A stretch of DNA of 64,000 bases. It comes from Egicoccus halophilus (lineage in GTDB: Bacteria; Actinomycetota; Nitriliruptoria; Nitriliruptorales; Nitriliruptoraceae). Positions 39,749 through 46,718 of the stretch are shown piece after piece; positions within the stretch are counted from its first letter, which is position 1; every line of letters starts with the position of its first letter. The notes beneath the pieces are model-generated. The model did no database searches, was not told the DNA's origin, and was given only the letters and a program-made list of their open reading frames with translations. The stretch is taken from assembly GCF_004300825.1 (NCBI RefSeq), contig NZ_CP036250.1, positions 1,302,001-1,366,000 of the forward strand. The letters run 5' to 3'. A program made the translations under genes and the position numbers.

Positions 39749-41416
39749 CTAGAACCGTCCCACCTGGCCCACCCGGAGCCGATCGAGGACCGCGACCGCC
39801 GACGCGGTCACGAACATCAGGATCGTCGACATCGCCATCGCCTGGCCGAAGTTGGCCACGCCCGGCCGGCCCAGCAGCCGGAAGATCGCCACCGGCATGG
39901 TGGGCGTCTGCCCCCGGGCGAGGAACACCGTGGCGCCGAACTCGCCGACCGCGATCGCGAACGAGAACCCGACGGCGGCGAGCACGGCCCGGCCGACGAT
40001 CGGCAGGTCGACCTCCCGCCACACGCGCCGTGGTGTCGCCCCCAGGGTCGCGGCCGCGTCACGCAGGCGCTGGTCGATGGAGCGCAGCACCGGGAGCAAC
40101 GTGCGGACCACGAACGGCGTGGCGATCAGCGCCTGCGCCGCCGGGACCAGCAGCAGCGAGCCGCGCAGGTCCAGCGGCGGCCGGGCCAGCGCGAGCAGGA
40201 AGCCGAAGCCGACGGTCGCCGCCGAGGTGCCCAGCGGCAGCATCAGGGCCCGGTCGAGCACGCGCCCGGCACGTCCCGGTCGGGAGGCCGCCGTGGCGGC
40301 ACAACCGCCGACCACCAGCGCCACGAGGGCTGCTGCCAGCCCGAACACGACCGAGTTGCGGATCGCCTCGAGCGGCGCGACCGCCAGCACGGTGCTGCGC
40401 TGGTCGCTGAACAGCGCCCGGTAGTGCGCGAAGCCGTAGCCGCCGTCGACGGCGAGTGAGCGTTCCACGAGGACGAGCAACGGGGCGAGCACGAGGAGCA
40501 CGATCACGGCCAGGTTGACGGCCAGGAACAGCCGCTCGCCGACGGTGCGTGGCGGTCGGGCGGTGCTGCCCGCGCTGCGCAACGGCTGGCGGGTGACGCG
40601 GCGCTGCAGTCGGCCGTAGGCGACCAGCGCCGCGGTCACCGCGGCCAGTTGCAGCAGCGCCAGCACCGACGCCAGCGGGAGGTTCAGCAACTGCACCGTC
40701 GCCCGGTAGATCTCGACCTCGATGGTCGCCCGCCCGGGGCCCCCCAGGATCAGCACGACCCCGAACGAGGTGAACGTGAACAGGAACACGATCGCCGCCG
40801 AGGACGCGACCGCCGGACGCAGCAGCGGCCAGGAGACCTCCCGGAACACCCGCCAGCGTGAGGCGCCCAGCGTTCGTGCGGCGTCCTCCAGCCGCGGGTC
40901 GAGGTGCTCCCACAGGCCACCGACGCTGCGGACCACCACCGCGTAGTTGAAGAACACGTGGGCCAGCAGGATCGCGGTCACGGTCCGGCGCAGGTCGAGG
41001 GTCGGTGCCGCCTCGCCCAGCAGCGCGACCGAGGCCGCGTTGACCGGACTACGTGGGCCGAGCAGTGCCAGGAAGGCACTGCCGACGACCACGGTGGGCA
41101 GGACGAACGGCACCATGACGGCAGCCCGCAGGGCGGCCCGCCCCCGGAACCGCAGGCGGGTCAGGGCATAGGCGCCCGGCAGACCCAGCACCAGCGTCAA
41201 GGCCGTCGAGGCGGCGGCCTGCCACAGGGTGAACCACGCGACGCGCAGGGTCCCCGGATCGGACAGGACCCTCGGCAGCGTGCCGAGATCGAGGCGTCCC
41301 TCGGGCCGCAGGCCGGTGAGCACGATCGTGCCCGCCGGCAGCACGAAGAAGACGGCGAGGAAGAGCGCCGGCACGGTGAACGGCAGCCACCGTGCCGCGC
41401 GCTCGCGGAGGGTCAC
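39749..41416 (-). CDS. thiP: Thiamine ABC transporter fused permease (ThiP-like)
   Basis: A double permease of 555 residues with about twelve membrane helices, made of two six-helix halves, as in ThiP and ferric-iron FbpB permeases. Each half has an EAA loop: RLEDAARTLGASRWRVFREV and RLRDAAATLGATPRRVWREV, each followed by a proline-containing WPLL/DLPI. The start is set at GTG 41416, which overlaps the binding-protein stop (GTGA); ATG 41449 is the alternative and would add eleven residues. Iron would be the other possible substrate, but the TPP riboswitch upstream favours thiamine. Confidence 0.88.
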   Translation of the reverse strand: MTLRERAARWLPFTVPALFLAVFFVLPAGTIVLTGLRPEGRLDLGTLPRVLSDPGTLRVAWFTLWQAAASTALTLVLGLPGAYALTRLRFRGRAALRAAVMVPFVLPTVVVGSAFLALLGPRSPVNAASVALLGEAAPTLDLRRTVTAILLAHVFFNYAVVVRSVGGLWEHLDPRLEDAARTLGASRWRVFREVSWPLLRPAVASSAAIVFLFTFTSFGVVLILGGPGRATIEVEIYRATVQLLNLPLASVLALLQLAAVTAALVAYGRLQRRVTRQPLRSAGSTARPPRTVGERLFLAVNLAVIVLLVLAPLLVLVERSLAVDGGYGFAHYRALFSDQRSTVLAVAPLEAIRNSVVFGLAAALVALVVGGCAATAASRPGRAGRVLDRALMLPLGTSAATVGFGFLLALARPPLDLRGSLLLVPAAQALIATPFVVRTLLPVLRSIDQRLRDAAATLGATPRRVWREVDLPIVGRAVLAAVGFSFAIAVGEFGATVFLARGQTPTMPVAIFRLLGRPGVANFGQAMAMSTILMFVTASAVAVLDRLRVGQVGRF

Positions 41417-42531
41417 CGCAGGACCGTGCTCGTCCAGGCCTCGATCCATGCGTCGCGGCCCTCGCCGATCGTCTCGGGGGCGAGCTCCAGCGGGTCGTCG
41501 GGCAGCACCGCGTGGGTCTCGAACACCTCGGGCAGCGACGCGTCGGTGCGCACCGGGAAGACGAACATCGTCAGCGGCAGCTGCTCCTGGAACTCCGGCC
41601 CGATCAGGAAGTCGATCAGCAGACGCGCCTCGGCCTCGTGCTCGGTGCCCTGCAGGATCCCGGCGAACTCGACCTGGCGGAAGCAGGACGCCTCGATCAC
41701 GCCGGTCGGTGCCTCGTCGGGCGGCGGGTCGGCGTAGTACACCTCGGCCGGCGGGCTCGACGCGTAGGAGACCACCAGTGGACGGTCGCCCTCACCGGTG
41801 GCGCTGAACTCGTCGTAGTAGGCCTCCGACCAGCCGTCGGTGACCAGCACGTCGTTGTCGACCAGCGCCTCCCAGAAGTCGAGGTAGCCGTCCTCGCCGA
41901 AGCGTTCGACCGTGGCCAGCAGGAAGGCGAGCCCGGGGGAGGAGGTGGCCGGGTTCATGACCGCCAGCCGGCCGGCGTAGGCCTCGTCGGTCAGGTCGGC
42001 GAGGTCGTCGGGCAGAGGGACGTCGTTCTCCTCGAACCAGGCCCGGTCGTAGTTCAGGCACACGTCGCCGCGGGTGACCGGCGTGACCCGGTGCTCGTCG
42101 TCGAGGACGAACTGCTCGTCGACCTGCTCCAGCTCCGGTGACTCGTAGGCCACGAACAGGTCGGCCTCGAGTGCCCGCGAGAGGAAGGTGTTGTCGACGC
42201 CGAAGAGCACGTCGCCCAGCGGCGCGTCACGGGTGAGGATGGCCTGGTTGACCGTCGCGCCGGCGTCCCCGGCAGGCGCGAGGTCCACGCCGATGCCGCT
42301 CTCGTCGGTGAACGCGGCCAGGACCTCCTCGTCGACGTCGAACGAGTCGTGGGTCATCAGCACGAGCGTGGTCTGCTCGATGGTGTCGGGCGGCGGCGAC
42401 ATGTCGTCCGCACCGGTCTCGTCCTCGGTCGGTTCGGGATCGTCGATCGCGGCCGGGTCCTGTTGCTGACAGGCCGCGGCCAACATCGCCAGCGCGGTGG
42501 CGCCGGCCAGGGTGCGCGCTCGTGTGCGCAT
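41413..42531 (-). CDS. thiB: Thiamine-binding lipoprotein (ThiB-like)
   Basis: Extracellular binding protein, 372 residues. It has a lipoprotein signal peptide with lipobox LAAAC (cysteine near residue 21), an acidic linker, and a type-2 binding fold with VLMTHDSFDVDEEVLAAFTD, PLGDVLFGVDNTFLSRALEA, VTRGDVCLNYDRAWFEEN and MNPATSSPGLAFLLATVERF. These correspond to the ThiB/TbpA family. TGAGGAG (stop of the upstream gene plus ribosome site) precedes the ATG by a few bases, so it is coupled to the pyrophosphokinase gene. Confidence 0.91.
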   Translation of the reverse strand: MRTRARTLAGATALAMLAAACQQQDPAAIDDPEPTEDETGADDMSPPPDTIEQTTLVLMTHDSFDVDEEVLAAFTDESGIGVDLAPAGDAGATVNQAILTRDAPLGDVLFGVDNTFLSRALEADLFVAYESPELEQVDEQFVLDDEHRVTPVTRGDVCLNYDRAWFEENDVPLPDDLADLTDEAYAGRLAVMNPATSSPGLAFLLATVERFGEDGYLDFWEALVDNDVLVTDGWSEAYYDEFSATGEGDRPLVVSYASSPPAEVYYADPPPDEAPTGVIEASCFRQVEFAGILQGTEHEAEARLLIDFLIGPEFQEQLPLTMFVFPVRTDASLPEVFETHAVLPDDPLELAPETIGEGRDAWIEAWTSTVLR

Positions 42532-42540
42532 GCCTACTCC

Positions 42541-43218
42541 TCAGGCGGGTTCGGGATCGGTCGGTCCGGGCTGTACGGCCAGCAGGACGCCGGCACGCAC
42601 GCGCACGGTGGCGCGATCCGACAGGAAGGAATTGCTGATGCCACGCGTCGACCCGGCGGCGAGGTCCTCGTCGCGCAGGGCGAACCGCAGGCCCTCGGTC
42701 GTGATGCCACGGGCGTCGCCGGCGACCGGGAGCAGGCTGACGAGGTCGCCAGCCGTGCCGTGCAGCGTCCGATGCTCGCGCACCACCGTGATGGTGGCGC
42801 CGGCGACCCGTGCCGTGAGCTCGATCGCGGCGTAGGCCGACGACGCCAGGACCAGGGCGTTGCCGAGCAGGTGGTCGAGGCGACCGCCGTGGCCGCCCAG
42901 CAGGGTCACCCGGGCGGGGGCGAGCCCCACCGCCACATCCAACGCGATCGCCAGGTCCGTGCGGTCCTTGTCCACCGGATGCTGCTGGACCGGCACACCG
43001 TCGGCGCGGATCGCGGCCAGTTGCGCGGCGTCCACCGAGTCGAGGTCACCGACGAGCAGGTGGACGGGCAGGCCGTGGTCGCGGGCCAGGTGCAGTCCCG
43101 AGTCCGCGGCGATCACGAAGGCCCGCGACGGCAGCTCGGGCAGCCCGTGTCCGGGCAGCGGGTCCCCACCGAGGAGCACCACGACGTCGGCCGGGTCGGC
43201 CGCTGGGTCCATCAGCAT
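42541..43218 (-). CDS. thiN: Thiamine pyrophosphokinase
   Basis: Makes thiamine pyrophosphate from imported thiamine and ATP. The 225-residue product starts at ATG 43218, with GGAGGGAGG just upstream inside the riboswitch 3' edge. Family motifs are AADSGLHLARDHGLPVHLLV, GDLDSVD (metal/ATP site) and LGGHGGRLDHLLGNALVL. The C-terminal substrate-binding domain has GTAGDLVSLLPVAGDARGIT and EGLRFALRDEDLAAGSTRGI followed by SN. It is the first gene of the riboswitch-controlled operon and lets imported thiamine be used at once. Confidence 0.94.
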   Translation of the reverse strand: MLMDPAADPADVVVLLGGDPLPGHGLPELPSRAFVIAADSGLHLARDHGLPVHLLVGDLDSVDAAQLAAIRADGVPVQQHPVDKDRTDLAIALDVAVGLAPARVTLLGGHGGRLDHLLGNALVLASSAYAAIELTARVAGATITVVREHRTLHGTAGDLVSLLPVAGDARGITTEGLRFALRDEDLAAGSTRGISNSFLSDRATVRVRAGVLLAVQPGPTDPEPA

Positions 43219-43223
43219 CGTGG

Positions 43224-43360
43224 CACCTCCCTCCGCCGGCATTACCCGGCTCAGGTTCCACGGGTCGGTGACGCTCTCCCGTTCGTCGCGCACGGTGGCA
43301 CGGCGGACGCACGAGGAGGCGGTCACCCTCTCAGCCCGGCTGTCCCGAGCTCCCCGGGTG
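43224..43360 (-). promoter_or_regulatory. TPP (THI-box) riboswitch
   Basis: On the minus strand the conserved elements run in order: GGGGAGCTCGGG, GGGCTGAGAGGGTGACC, a long variable P3 arm, GACCCGTGGAACCTGA, then CCGGGTAATGCCGGCGGAGG. These are the two TPP-binding segments of the THI box. P1 can form between CACC (43357-43360) and GGTG (43224-43227). The purine-rich end GGAGGGAGG is also the ribosome site of the pyrophosphokinase gene, so ligand binding probably blocks translation directly. Confidence 0.96.
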
Positions 43361-43398
43361 TCGTCGCGTCGGGCGGCCAGGTCGCCGCCACGCCGGCC

Positions 43399-43404
43399 AG
43401 CCTA
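43399..43404 (-). promoter_or_regulatory. Predicted -10 box of the thiamine operon
   Basis: TAGGCT on the minus strand, about 39 bases before the riboswitch aptamer. It fits the TANNNT pattern that recurs before housekeeping genes in this window. No -35 consensus is visible. Confidence 0.45.
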
Positions 43405-43413
43405 TCCCGTCGC

Positions 43414-43419
43414 TAGCGT
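43414..43419 (+). promoter_or_regulatory. Predicted -10 box of the NAD(P)-binding protein gene
   Basis: TAGCGT followed by CGGTCGG, 10 bp from the divergent -10 of the thiamine operon. Polymerase bound at one would probably exclude the other. Confidence 0.4.
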
Positions 43420-43540
43420 CGGTCGGGACCCGGCCCCGGAGCGTGGCGTCACGACGGCCGTGCCCGCCGACCACGGGCCGCGCCTCGTCATCCCCGCGTC
43501 CTCCCGCCCTCGTCCGTCCCGCGTCCCCAGGAGCAACCGC

Positions 43541-44179
43541 ATGCGCGTCGCCATCGCCGGAGGCAACGGCACCATCGCCCGCCACCTCGCCCGGATCCTC
43601 ACCCAGAACGGCGACGAGGTCCGTTCGATCGTGCGCCGGACCGAGCAGTTCGAGCAGATCCGGGAGCACGGCGCGGAGCCGGTCCTGTGCGACCTCGAGG
43701 AAGCCGACGCCGAAGCGCTGGCCGAGGCCGTCGGGCAGGTCGACGCCGTGGTGTTCGCCGCCGGGGCGGGACCCGGCAGCGGCCCCGAGCGCAAGGAGAC
43801 CGTCGACCACGGTGGTGCGGTGAAGCTGATCGAGGCAGCCAGGCTCGCCGGCGTCTCGCGCTACGTCATCGTCAGCTCGATCGGTGCCGACGCCGACCAC
43901 CAGGGCGAGGAGGTGTTCGACGTCTACCTGCGGGCGAAGGGGCGTGCCGACGAGGCACTGGCCGCCAGCGGCCTGGACCACACGATCGTCCGACCGGTCG
44001 GACTGACCGACGAGCCCGGGACGGGCCGCGTCACCCTCGAGGCGTCCCCCGGGGCCGAGATCCCGCGCGAGGACGTCGCCGCCACCATCGCGGTCTGCCT
44101 CGCCGAGCCGGCCACGATCGGACAGCGCTTCGACCTGGCCGGCGGCGACACGCCGATCAGCGAGGCGCTGGCGGGCTGA
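43541..44179 (+). CDS. NAD(P)-binding Rossmann protein (atypical SDR, NmrA-like)
   Basis: A small atypical short-chain dehydrogenase or sensor of 212 residues. The N-terminal glycine motif MRVAIAGGNGTIARHLARIL binds the dinucleotide. VDAVVFAAGAGPGSGPERKE, YVIVSSIGAD and the later VRPVGLTDEP resemble the SDR_a5 group (YwnB/YhfK of Bacillus), in which the usual Tyr-Lys pair is not always kept. The substrate is unknown. The ATG is preceded by CAGGAG. The 3' end overlaps the convergent DUF1992 gene by 23 bp. Confidence 0.88.
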   Translation: MRVAIAGGNGTIARHLARILTQNGDEVRSIVRRTEQFEQIREHGAEPVLCDLEEADAEALAEAVGQVDAVVFAAGAGPGSGPERKETVDHGGAVKLIEAARLAGVSRYVIVSSIGADADHQGEEVFDVYLRAKGRADEALAASGLDHTIVRPVGLTDEPGTGRVTLEASPGAEIPREDVAATIAVCLAEPATIGQRFDLAGGDTPISEALAG

Positions 44180-44606
44180 TCCGGGCCTCGGGTGCGGCGT
44201 CCGACGGCTGGCCGCGCCCGCGCCGCCACGCTTGCAGCACCGTCTCGACGTCCACGACCCCGATCGAGGTCGACGGACCGAAGGTGACGGTCGAGTTGAC
44301 GCGACGGATGCGGGCGTTGAGCGCCTCGAGGATGTCGCGCGCCTGCGCCTCGGAGCGTGCCTCGGTGACCCGCTGCATGGCCTCGTCGCGTTCGTGCCGG
44401 ATGGCCAGCGCGGGCGGCAGGGTCGCGATCCGCTCCCGCTCGAGCTTCTTCCTGATCCACCAGTTCTCGTCCCGCGGCGCGTGCAGGTCGTCGATCGGTC
44501 GCCCCGCCCCCGGCAGGCCGTCGAAGTCGCCGCGTTCCTGCGCCTGACGGATCTGTCGTTCGATCCACGACTCCCAGCTCACGCCGGTCGGCTTGCGTTC
44601 GGTCAC
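44157..44606 (-). CDS. DUF1992 (DnaJ homologue subfamily C member 28 domain) protein
   Basis: A 149-residue protein made mainly of the DUF1992 domain: WESWIERQIRQAQERGDFDG and LPGAGRPIDDL, then ENWWIRKKLERERI, which are strongly conserved. The rest is a helical segment and a Pro-rich tail. The domain occurs in eukaryotic DNAJC28 and in many bacteria, with no established biochemical role; no J domain is present here. It starts at 44606, facing the pspC-type gene across a perfect 15-bp inverted repeat. Confidence 0.88.
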   Translation of the reverse strand: MTERKPTGVSWESWIERQIRQAQERGDFDGLPGAGRPIDDLHAPRDENWWIRKKLERERIATLPPALAIRHERDEAMQRVTEARSEAQARDILEALNARIRRVNSTVTFGPSTSIGVVDVETVLQAWRRGRGQPSDAAPEARISPPAPR

Positions 44607-44622
44607 CCCGACCCCGTTCGTC

Positions 44623-44661
44623 GTCGTCGGTCGCCTGGCAGGGTGACAGGCGACCGACGAC
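44623..44661. repeat. 15-bp perfect inverted repeat in a divergent promoter gap
   Basis: Arms GTCGTCGGTCGCCTG (44623-44637) and its exact complement (44647-44661) enclose nine bases. The element sits between the start of the DUF1992 gene (minus) and that of the PspC gene (plus). A terminator is not expected between divergent starts, so it may be an operator or a leader hairpin. Confidence 0.85.
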
Positions 44662-44704
44662 CGTGCACGCCGTGCGTGCGCGACACCTGGACCAGGAGGA
44701 CACC

Positions 44705-44899
44705 ATGGGCCGTAGTGACCGACTCGACCGACCGGGACGCCGGGACGGACGACTGATCGCCGGTGTGTGCAGCGGTATCGCGCAGCACTACGGGTTCAGC
44801 CCGTTCCTGGTTCGGCTGCTGTTCGTGATCTTCGCGATCACGGGTGCGAGCGAACTGGCCTACCTGGTCCTGTGGATCGTGATGCCCAAGCGTCGCTGA
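44705..44899 (+). CDS. Small PspC-domain membrane protein
   Basis: A 64-residue protein that consists of the PspC domain alone: GRLIAGVCSGIAQHYGFSPF followed by LVRLLFVIFAITGASELAYL and LVLWIVMPKR. Two hydrophobic stretches make it a membrane protein. PspC domains take part in the phage-shock or envelope-stress response, and in actinobacteria often occur as small proteins without the rest of the Psp system. The ATG has AGGAGG nine bases upstream. Confidence 0.92.
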   Translation: MGRSDRLDRPGRRDGRLIAGVCSGIAQHYGFSPFLVRLLFVIFAITGASELAYLVLWIVMPKRR

Positions 44900-44916
44900 G
44901 CGATCGGGGCACGCGC

Positions 44917-45528
44917 TCAGGCGCCGGTGTGCCGTGCCCGCAGCGGTGACCGGCGCCGCTGCACACCCCGGACCAGGGCCCAGGTCGCCGGCAGGACGCC
45001 GGCGGCCGCCAGCAGCTTGACCGCGTCCCCGAGCAGGAACGGCACCACACCGGCGGCGATCGCCTCGACGGGGGACAGGCCGAGCACCAGGGCCAGGCCG
45101 GTCGCGCCACACGCCCAGATCACCAGGTTGCCGGCCGCCATGGCGAGCACCACCCGACCCGGGCGGTCGGTCCCCAGGCGGCGTGCCAGGGTGCCCACGA
45201 GGGCGGCCGCGGCCACGAAGCCGACGATGTAGCCGATCGTGTGCGGACCGGCGCCCGAGAACCACGGCAGGCCGACGACGCCGAGGGCGAGGTAGAGCAG
45301 CGAGCCGACGGCGGCCCGTCCGCGGCCCAGCGCCAGCGCACCGGCCAGGACCGCGAAGGTCTGTGCCGTGAAGGGCACGGTCGTTCCCGGCAGGGCGAAC
45401 TGCATCTGCGCCGACGCGGCGATGGCACCCGCGAAGCCGACCGCGAGCAGGCCGTCGCGGACCCAGGTCCCGGGGATCACGTCGCTCAGGACGTGGTGGT
45501 CGGTGCTGCTGCTCGCGACACTGGACAC
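44917..45528 (-). CDS. bioY: Biotin transporter BioY
   Basis: The substrate-binding membrane protein of an ECF-type biotin importer. The 203-residue product has six membrane helices and the BioY signatures ALPGTTVPFTAQTFAVLAGA, LGRGRAAVGSLLYLALGVVG and GLPWFSGAGPHTIGYIVGF. No bioMN genes are near; BioY may use a shared ECF module or work alone. A TAGGCT sequence at 45567-45572 on the minus strand, 38 bases upstream, may be its -10 box. Confidence 0.93.
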   Translation of the reverse strand: MSSVASSSTDHHVLSDVIPGTWVRDGLLAVGFAGAIAASAQMQFALPGTTVPFTAQTFAVLAGALALGRGRAAVGSLLYLALGVVGLPWFSGAGPHTIGYIVGFVAAAALVGTLARRLGTDRPGRVVLAMAAGNLVIWACGATGLALVLGLSPVEAIAAGVVPFLLGDAVKLLAAAGVLPATWALVRGVQRRRSPLRARHTGA

Positions 45529-45566
45529 GACGGCGCTCCCTCACAGGTGGCTGGGCGACGGCGCGC

Positions 45567-45572
45567 AGCCTA
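45567..45572 (-). promoter_or_regulatory. Predicted -10 box of bioY
   Basis: TAGGCT followed by GCGCGCCG on the minus strand, 38 bases before the bioY start. No BirA-like operator was recognised around it. Confidence 0.35.
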
Positions 45573-45675
45573 GGCGGGTGGCGCCGCCGGGCGGTAGCCC
45601 GCGCCGTCCAGCTCGACGGCCTTCACCCACGGCCGCGCCCGGGACCCGCACGGCAGGTCTCGGGCGCGCATTCGG

Positions 45676-45747
45676 AGCGGGTGAAGGGAATCGAACCCTC
45701 ATCACCAGTTTGGAAGACTGGAGCTCTAGCCATTGAGCTACACCCGC
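45676..45747 (-). tRNA. tRNA-Gly (anticodon UCC)
   Basis: The minus strand folds as a cloverleaf: acceptor GCGGGTG/CACCCGC, D arm GCTC...GAGC, anticodon arm CCAGT-CTTCCAA-ACTGG giving anticodon TCC, and T arm GAGGG-TTCGATT-CCCTT. No CCA is encoded. A TACGCT -10-like box lies 14 bases upstream (45761-45766). Confidence 0.97.
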
Positions 45748-45760
45748 GAGGTGCCCACGG

Positions 45761-45766
45761 AGCGTA
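45761..45766 (-). promoter_or_regulatory. Predicted -10 box of tRNA-Gly
   Basis: TACGCT on the minus strand, 13 bases before the mature tRNA 5' end, a fitting place for a -10 box. Confidence 0.45.
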
Positions 45767-45800
45767 GCGAACGTGCCGGACGCGTCGCCCGGCCCGGTCG

Positions 45801-45884
45801 GCGGACCGCATCGGCGGGCACCCGACCCGGGCCGCGCGGCCTACCGTCGCCCTCGACGGGTGCGCGCCCGCCGATGCGGTCCGC
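45801..45884. repeat. 19-bp perfect inverted repeat flanking the hpf promoter
   Basis: The arm at 45801-45819 is repeated in exact inverse at 45866-45884. A further 5 bp (45820-45824 with 45857-45861) can pair after a small bulge. The 32-base centre holds a TACCGT -10-like box at 45842-45847, so the two arms lie on either side of the predicted promoter. It lies 55 bp before the HPF-like gene. Confidence 0.9.
45842..45847 (+). promoter_or_regulatory. Predicted -10 box of the HPF-like gene
   Basis: TACCGT followed by CGCCC, in the centre of the inverted repeat. The expected start would be near 45854, placing the right arm of the repeat in the mRNA leader. Confidence 0.4.
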
Positions 45885-45939
45885 CGCTCCCGTCTCACCG
45901 TCCGATCCCGACCGTCCGACCGAGCGAGGTAGCGAGCCC

Positions 45940-46263
45940 ATGACGACCATCGCGGAGCGACTGCGCATCGTCCCCGAGTTCCAGCCCGAGGACTACGACC
46001 GCGTCACCGAGATCCTCTCCGGCAAGCTCGACCGGCGCCTGCAGCGCTGGGAGGCGGAGCAGGTCGAGCTCGAGATCTCCGTCAAGGGCCGCGACAGCGA
46101 TCAGCAGCGCGTCGCGCTCGAGTGCTGGATCAGCGGGCTGCCCAAGCTGGTGGCGACTTCCACCGAGCGTCGGCTCGACACCGCGGTCGGCGAGGTCCGC
46201 GACGACCTGTTCCGTCAGATCGACAAGCACGTGACCAAGCAGGAGTCCTCGCGCCGTCGCTGA
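45940..46263 (+). CDS. HPF/RaiA-family ribosome-associated protein (short type)
   Basis: A 107-residue protein with the beta-alpha-beta-alpha plan of ribosome hibernation factors. It has ILSGKLDRRLQRWEAEQVEL, a beta strand pair ALECWISGLPKLVATSTERR, and the last helix TAVGEVRDDLFRQIDKHVTK. That order and the ATS..RRLDTAV segment resemble the HPF/RaiA (sigma-54 modulation) family. It lacks the C-terminal dimerisation domain of the long actinobacterial HPF, so it is a short form and may be a second paralogue. A 19-bp inverted repeat surrounds its likely promoter. Confidence 0.75.
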   Translation: MTTIAERLRIVPEFQPEDYDRVTEILSGKLDRRLQRWEAEQVELEISVKGRDSDQQRVALECWISGLPKLVATSTERRLDTAVGEVRDDLFRQIDKHVTKQESSRRR

Positions 46264-46362
46264 CGGTGACGCCGGTCAGGCCCCGGTGCCCTCCGTCCCT
46301 GCGCCCCGGTCGCGTCGAGCGAAGGGCGCGCCGGCGAGGCCGATCGTCGGCGCGGGGACGTG

Positions 46363-46377
46363 TCCGCCGGAGGCGGA
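46363..46377 (-). terminator. Small hairpin downstream of tRNA-Pro
   Basis: TCCGCC-GGA-GGCGGA, a 6-bp stem with a three-base loop, begins five bases after the tRNA-Pro 3' end on the minus strand. It also lies about 100 bp after the HPF-like gene on the plus strand. It is probably the tRNA terminator. Confidence 0.5.
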
Positions 46378-46381
46378 TCGG

Positions 46382-46456
46382 TCGGGGTGGCCGGATTCGA
46401 ACCGGCGGCCTCCTGCTCCCAAAGCAGGCGCGCTAACCAAGCTGCGCCACACCCCG
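46382..46456 (-). tRNA. tRNA-Pro (anticodon UGG)
   Basis: The minus strand gives acceptor CGGGGTG/CACCCCG, D arm GCGC...GCGC, anticodon arm CCTGC-TTTGGGA-GCAGG with anticodon TGG, and T arm GCCGG-TTCGAAT-CCGGC, plus discriminator A. Total 75 bases, no encoded CCA. A TAGGCT box lies 11 bases upstream of the 5' end. Confidence 0.97.
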
Positions 46457-46467
46457 TGGCGGCGCGG

Positions 46468-46473
46468 AGCCTA
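46468..46473 (-). promoter_or_regulatory. Predicted -10 box of tRNA-Pro
   Basis: TAGGCT on the minus strand, 11 bases before the mature tRNA 5' end. No -35 consensus. Confidence 0.45.
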
Positions 46474-46598
46474 TCGCTCCGCCACGTCGCCGCCGCGCGC
46501 CGGATGGACACGACGCGTCCGAGATGGAACGATCGCGGTCCCGACCGGCGGCGGCCGGCGTGCCGGCATGCCCGACGAGGCGCCGCGGCCGAGTGCCG

Positions 46599-46604
46599 TA
46601 CCGT
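46599..46604 (+). promoter_or_regulatory. Predicted -10 box of tig
   Basis: TACCGT followed by CCCGC, 114 bases before the trigger factor start. The 262-bp gap between tRNA-Pro and tig holds nothing else recognisable. Confidence 0.35.
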
Positions 46605-46718
46605 CCCGCACCACCCTCGCCGTCGGGAGCCACCCGCGCACCGCACTGCCCGGGAGCACCCCGTGCCGCCCACCGCAGGCCCGTGCCCGCGAGCCGAAGT
46701 TGACGAAAGCCACCCAAC

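Noticed and set aside
39749-41416. Ferric-iron (FbpB) permease as identity of the fused permease
   Set aside because: The fold is shared, but the operon starts with a TPP riboswitch and a thiamine pyrophosphokinase, so thiamine is the better supported substrate.
45676-46456. Possible integration hotspot around tRNA-Gly and tRNA-Pro
   Set aside because: No integrase, no direct repeat of a tRNA 3' end and no shift in base use; the region holds only short housekeeping genes.
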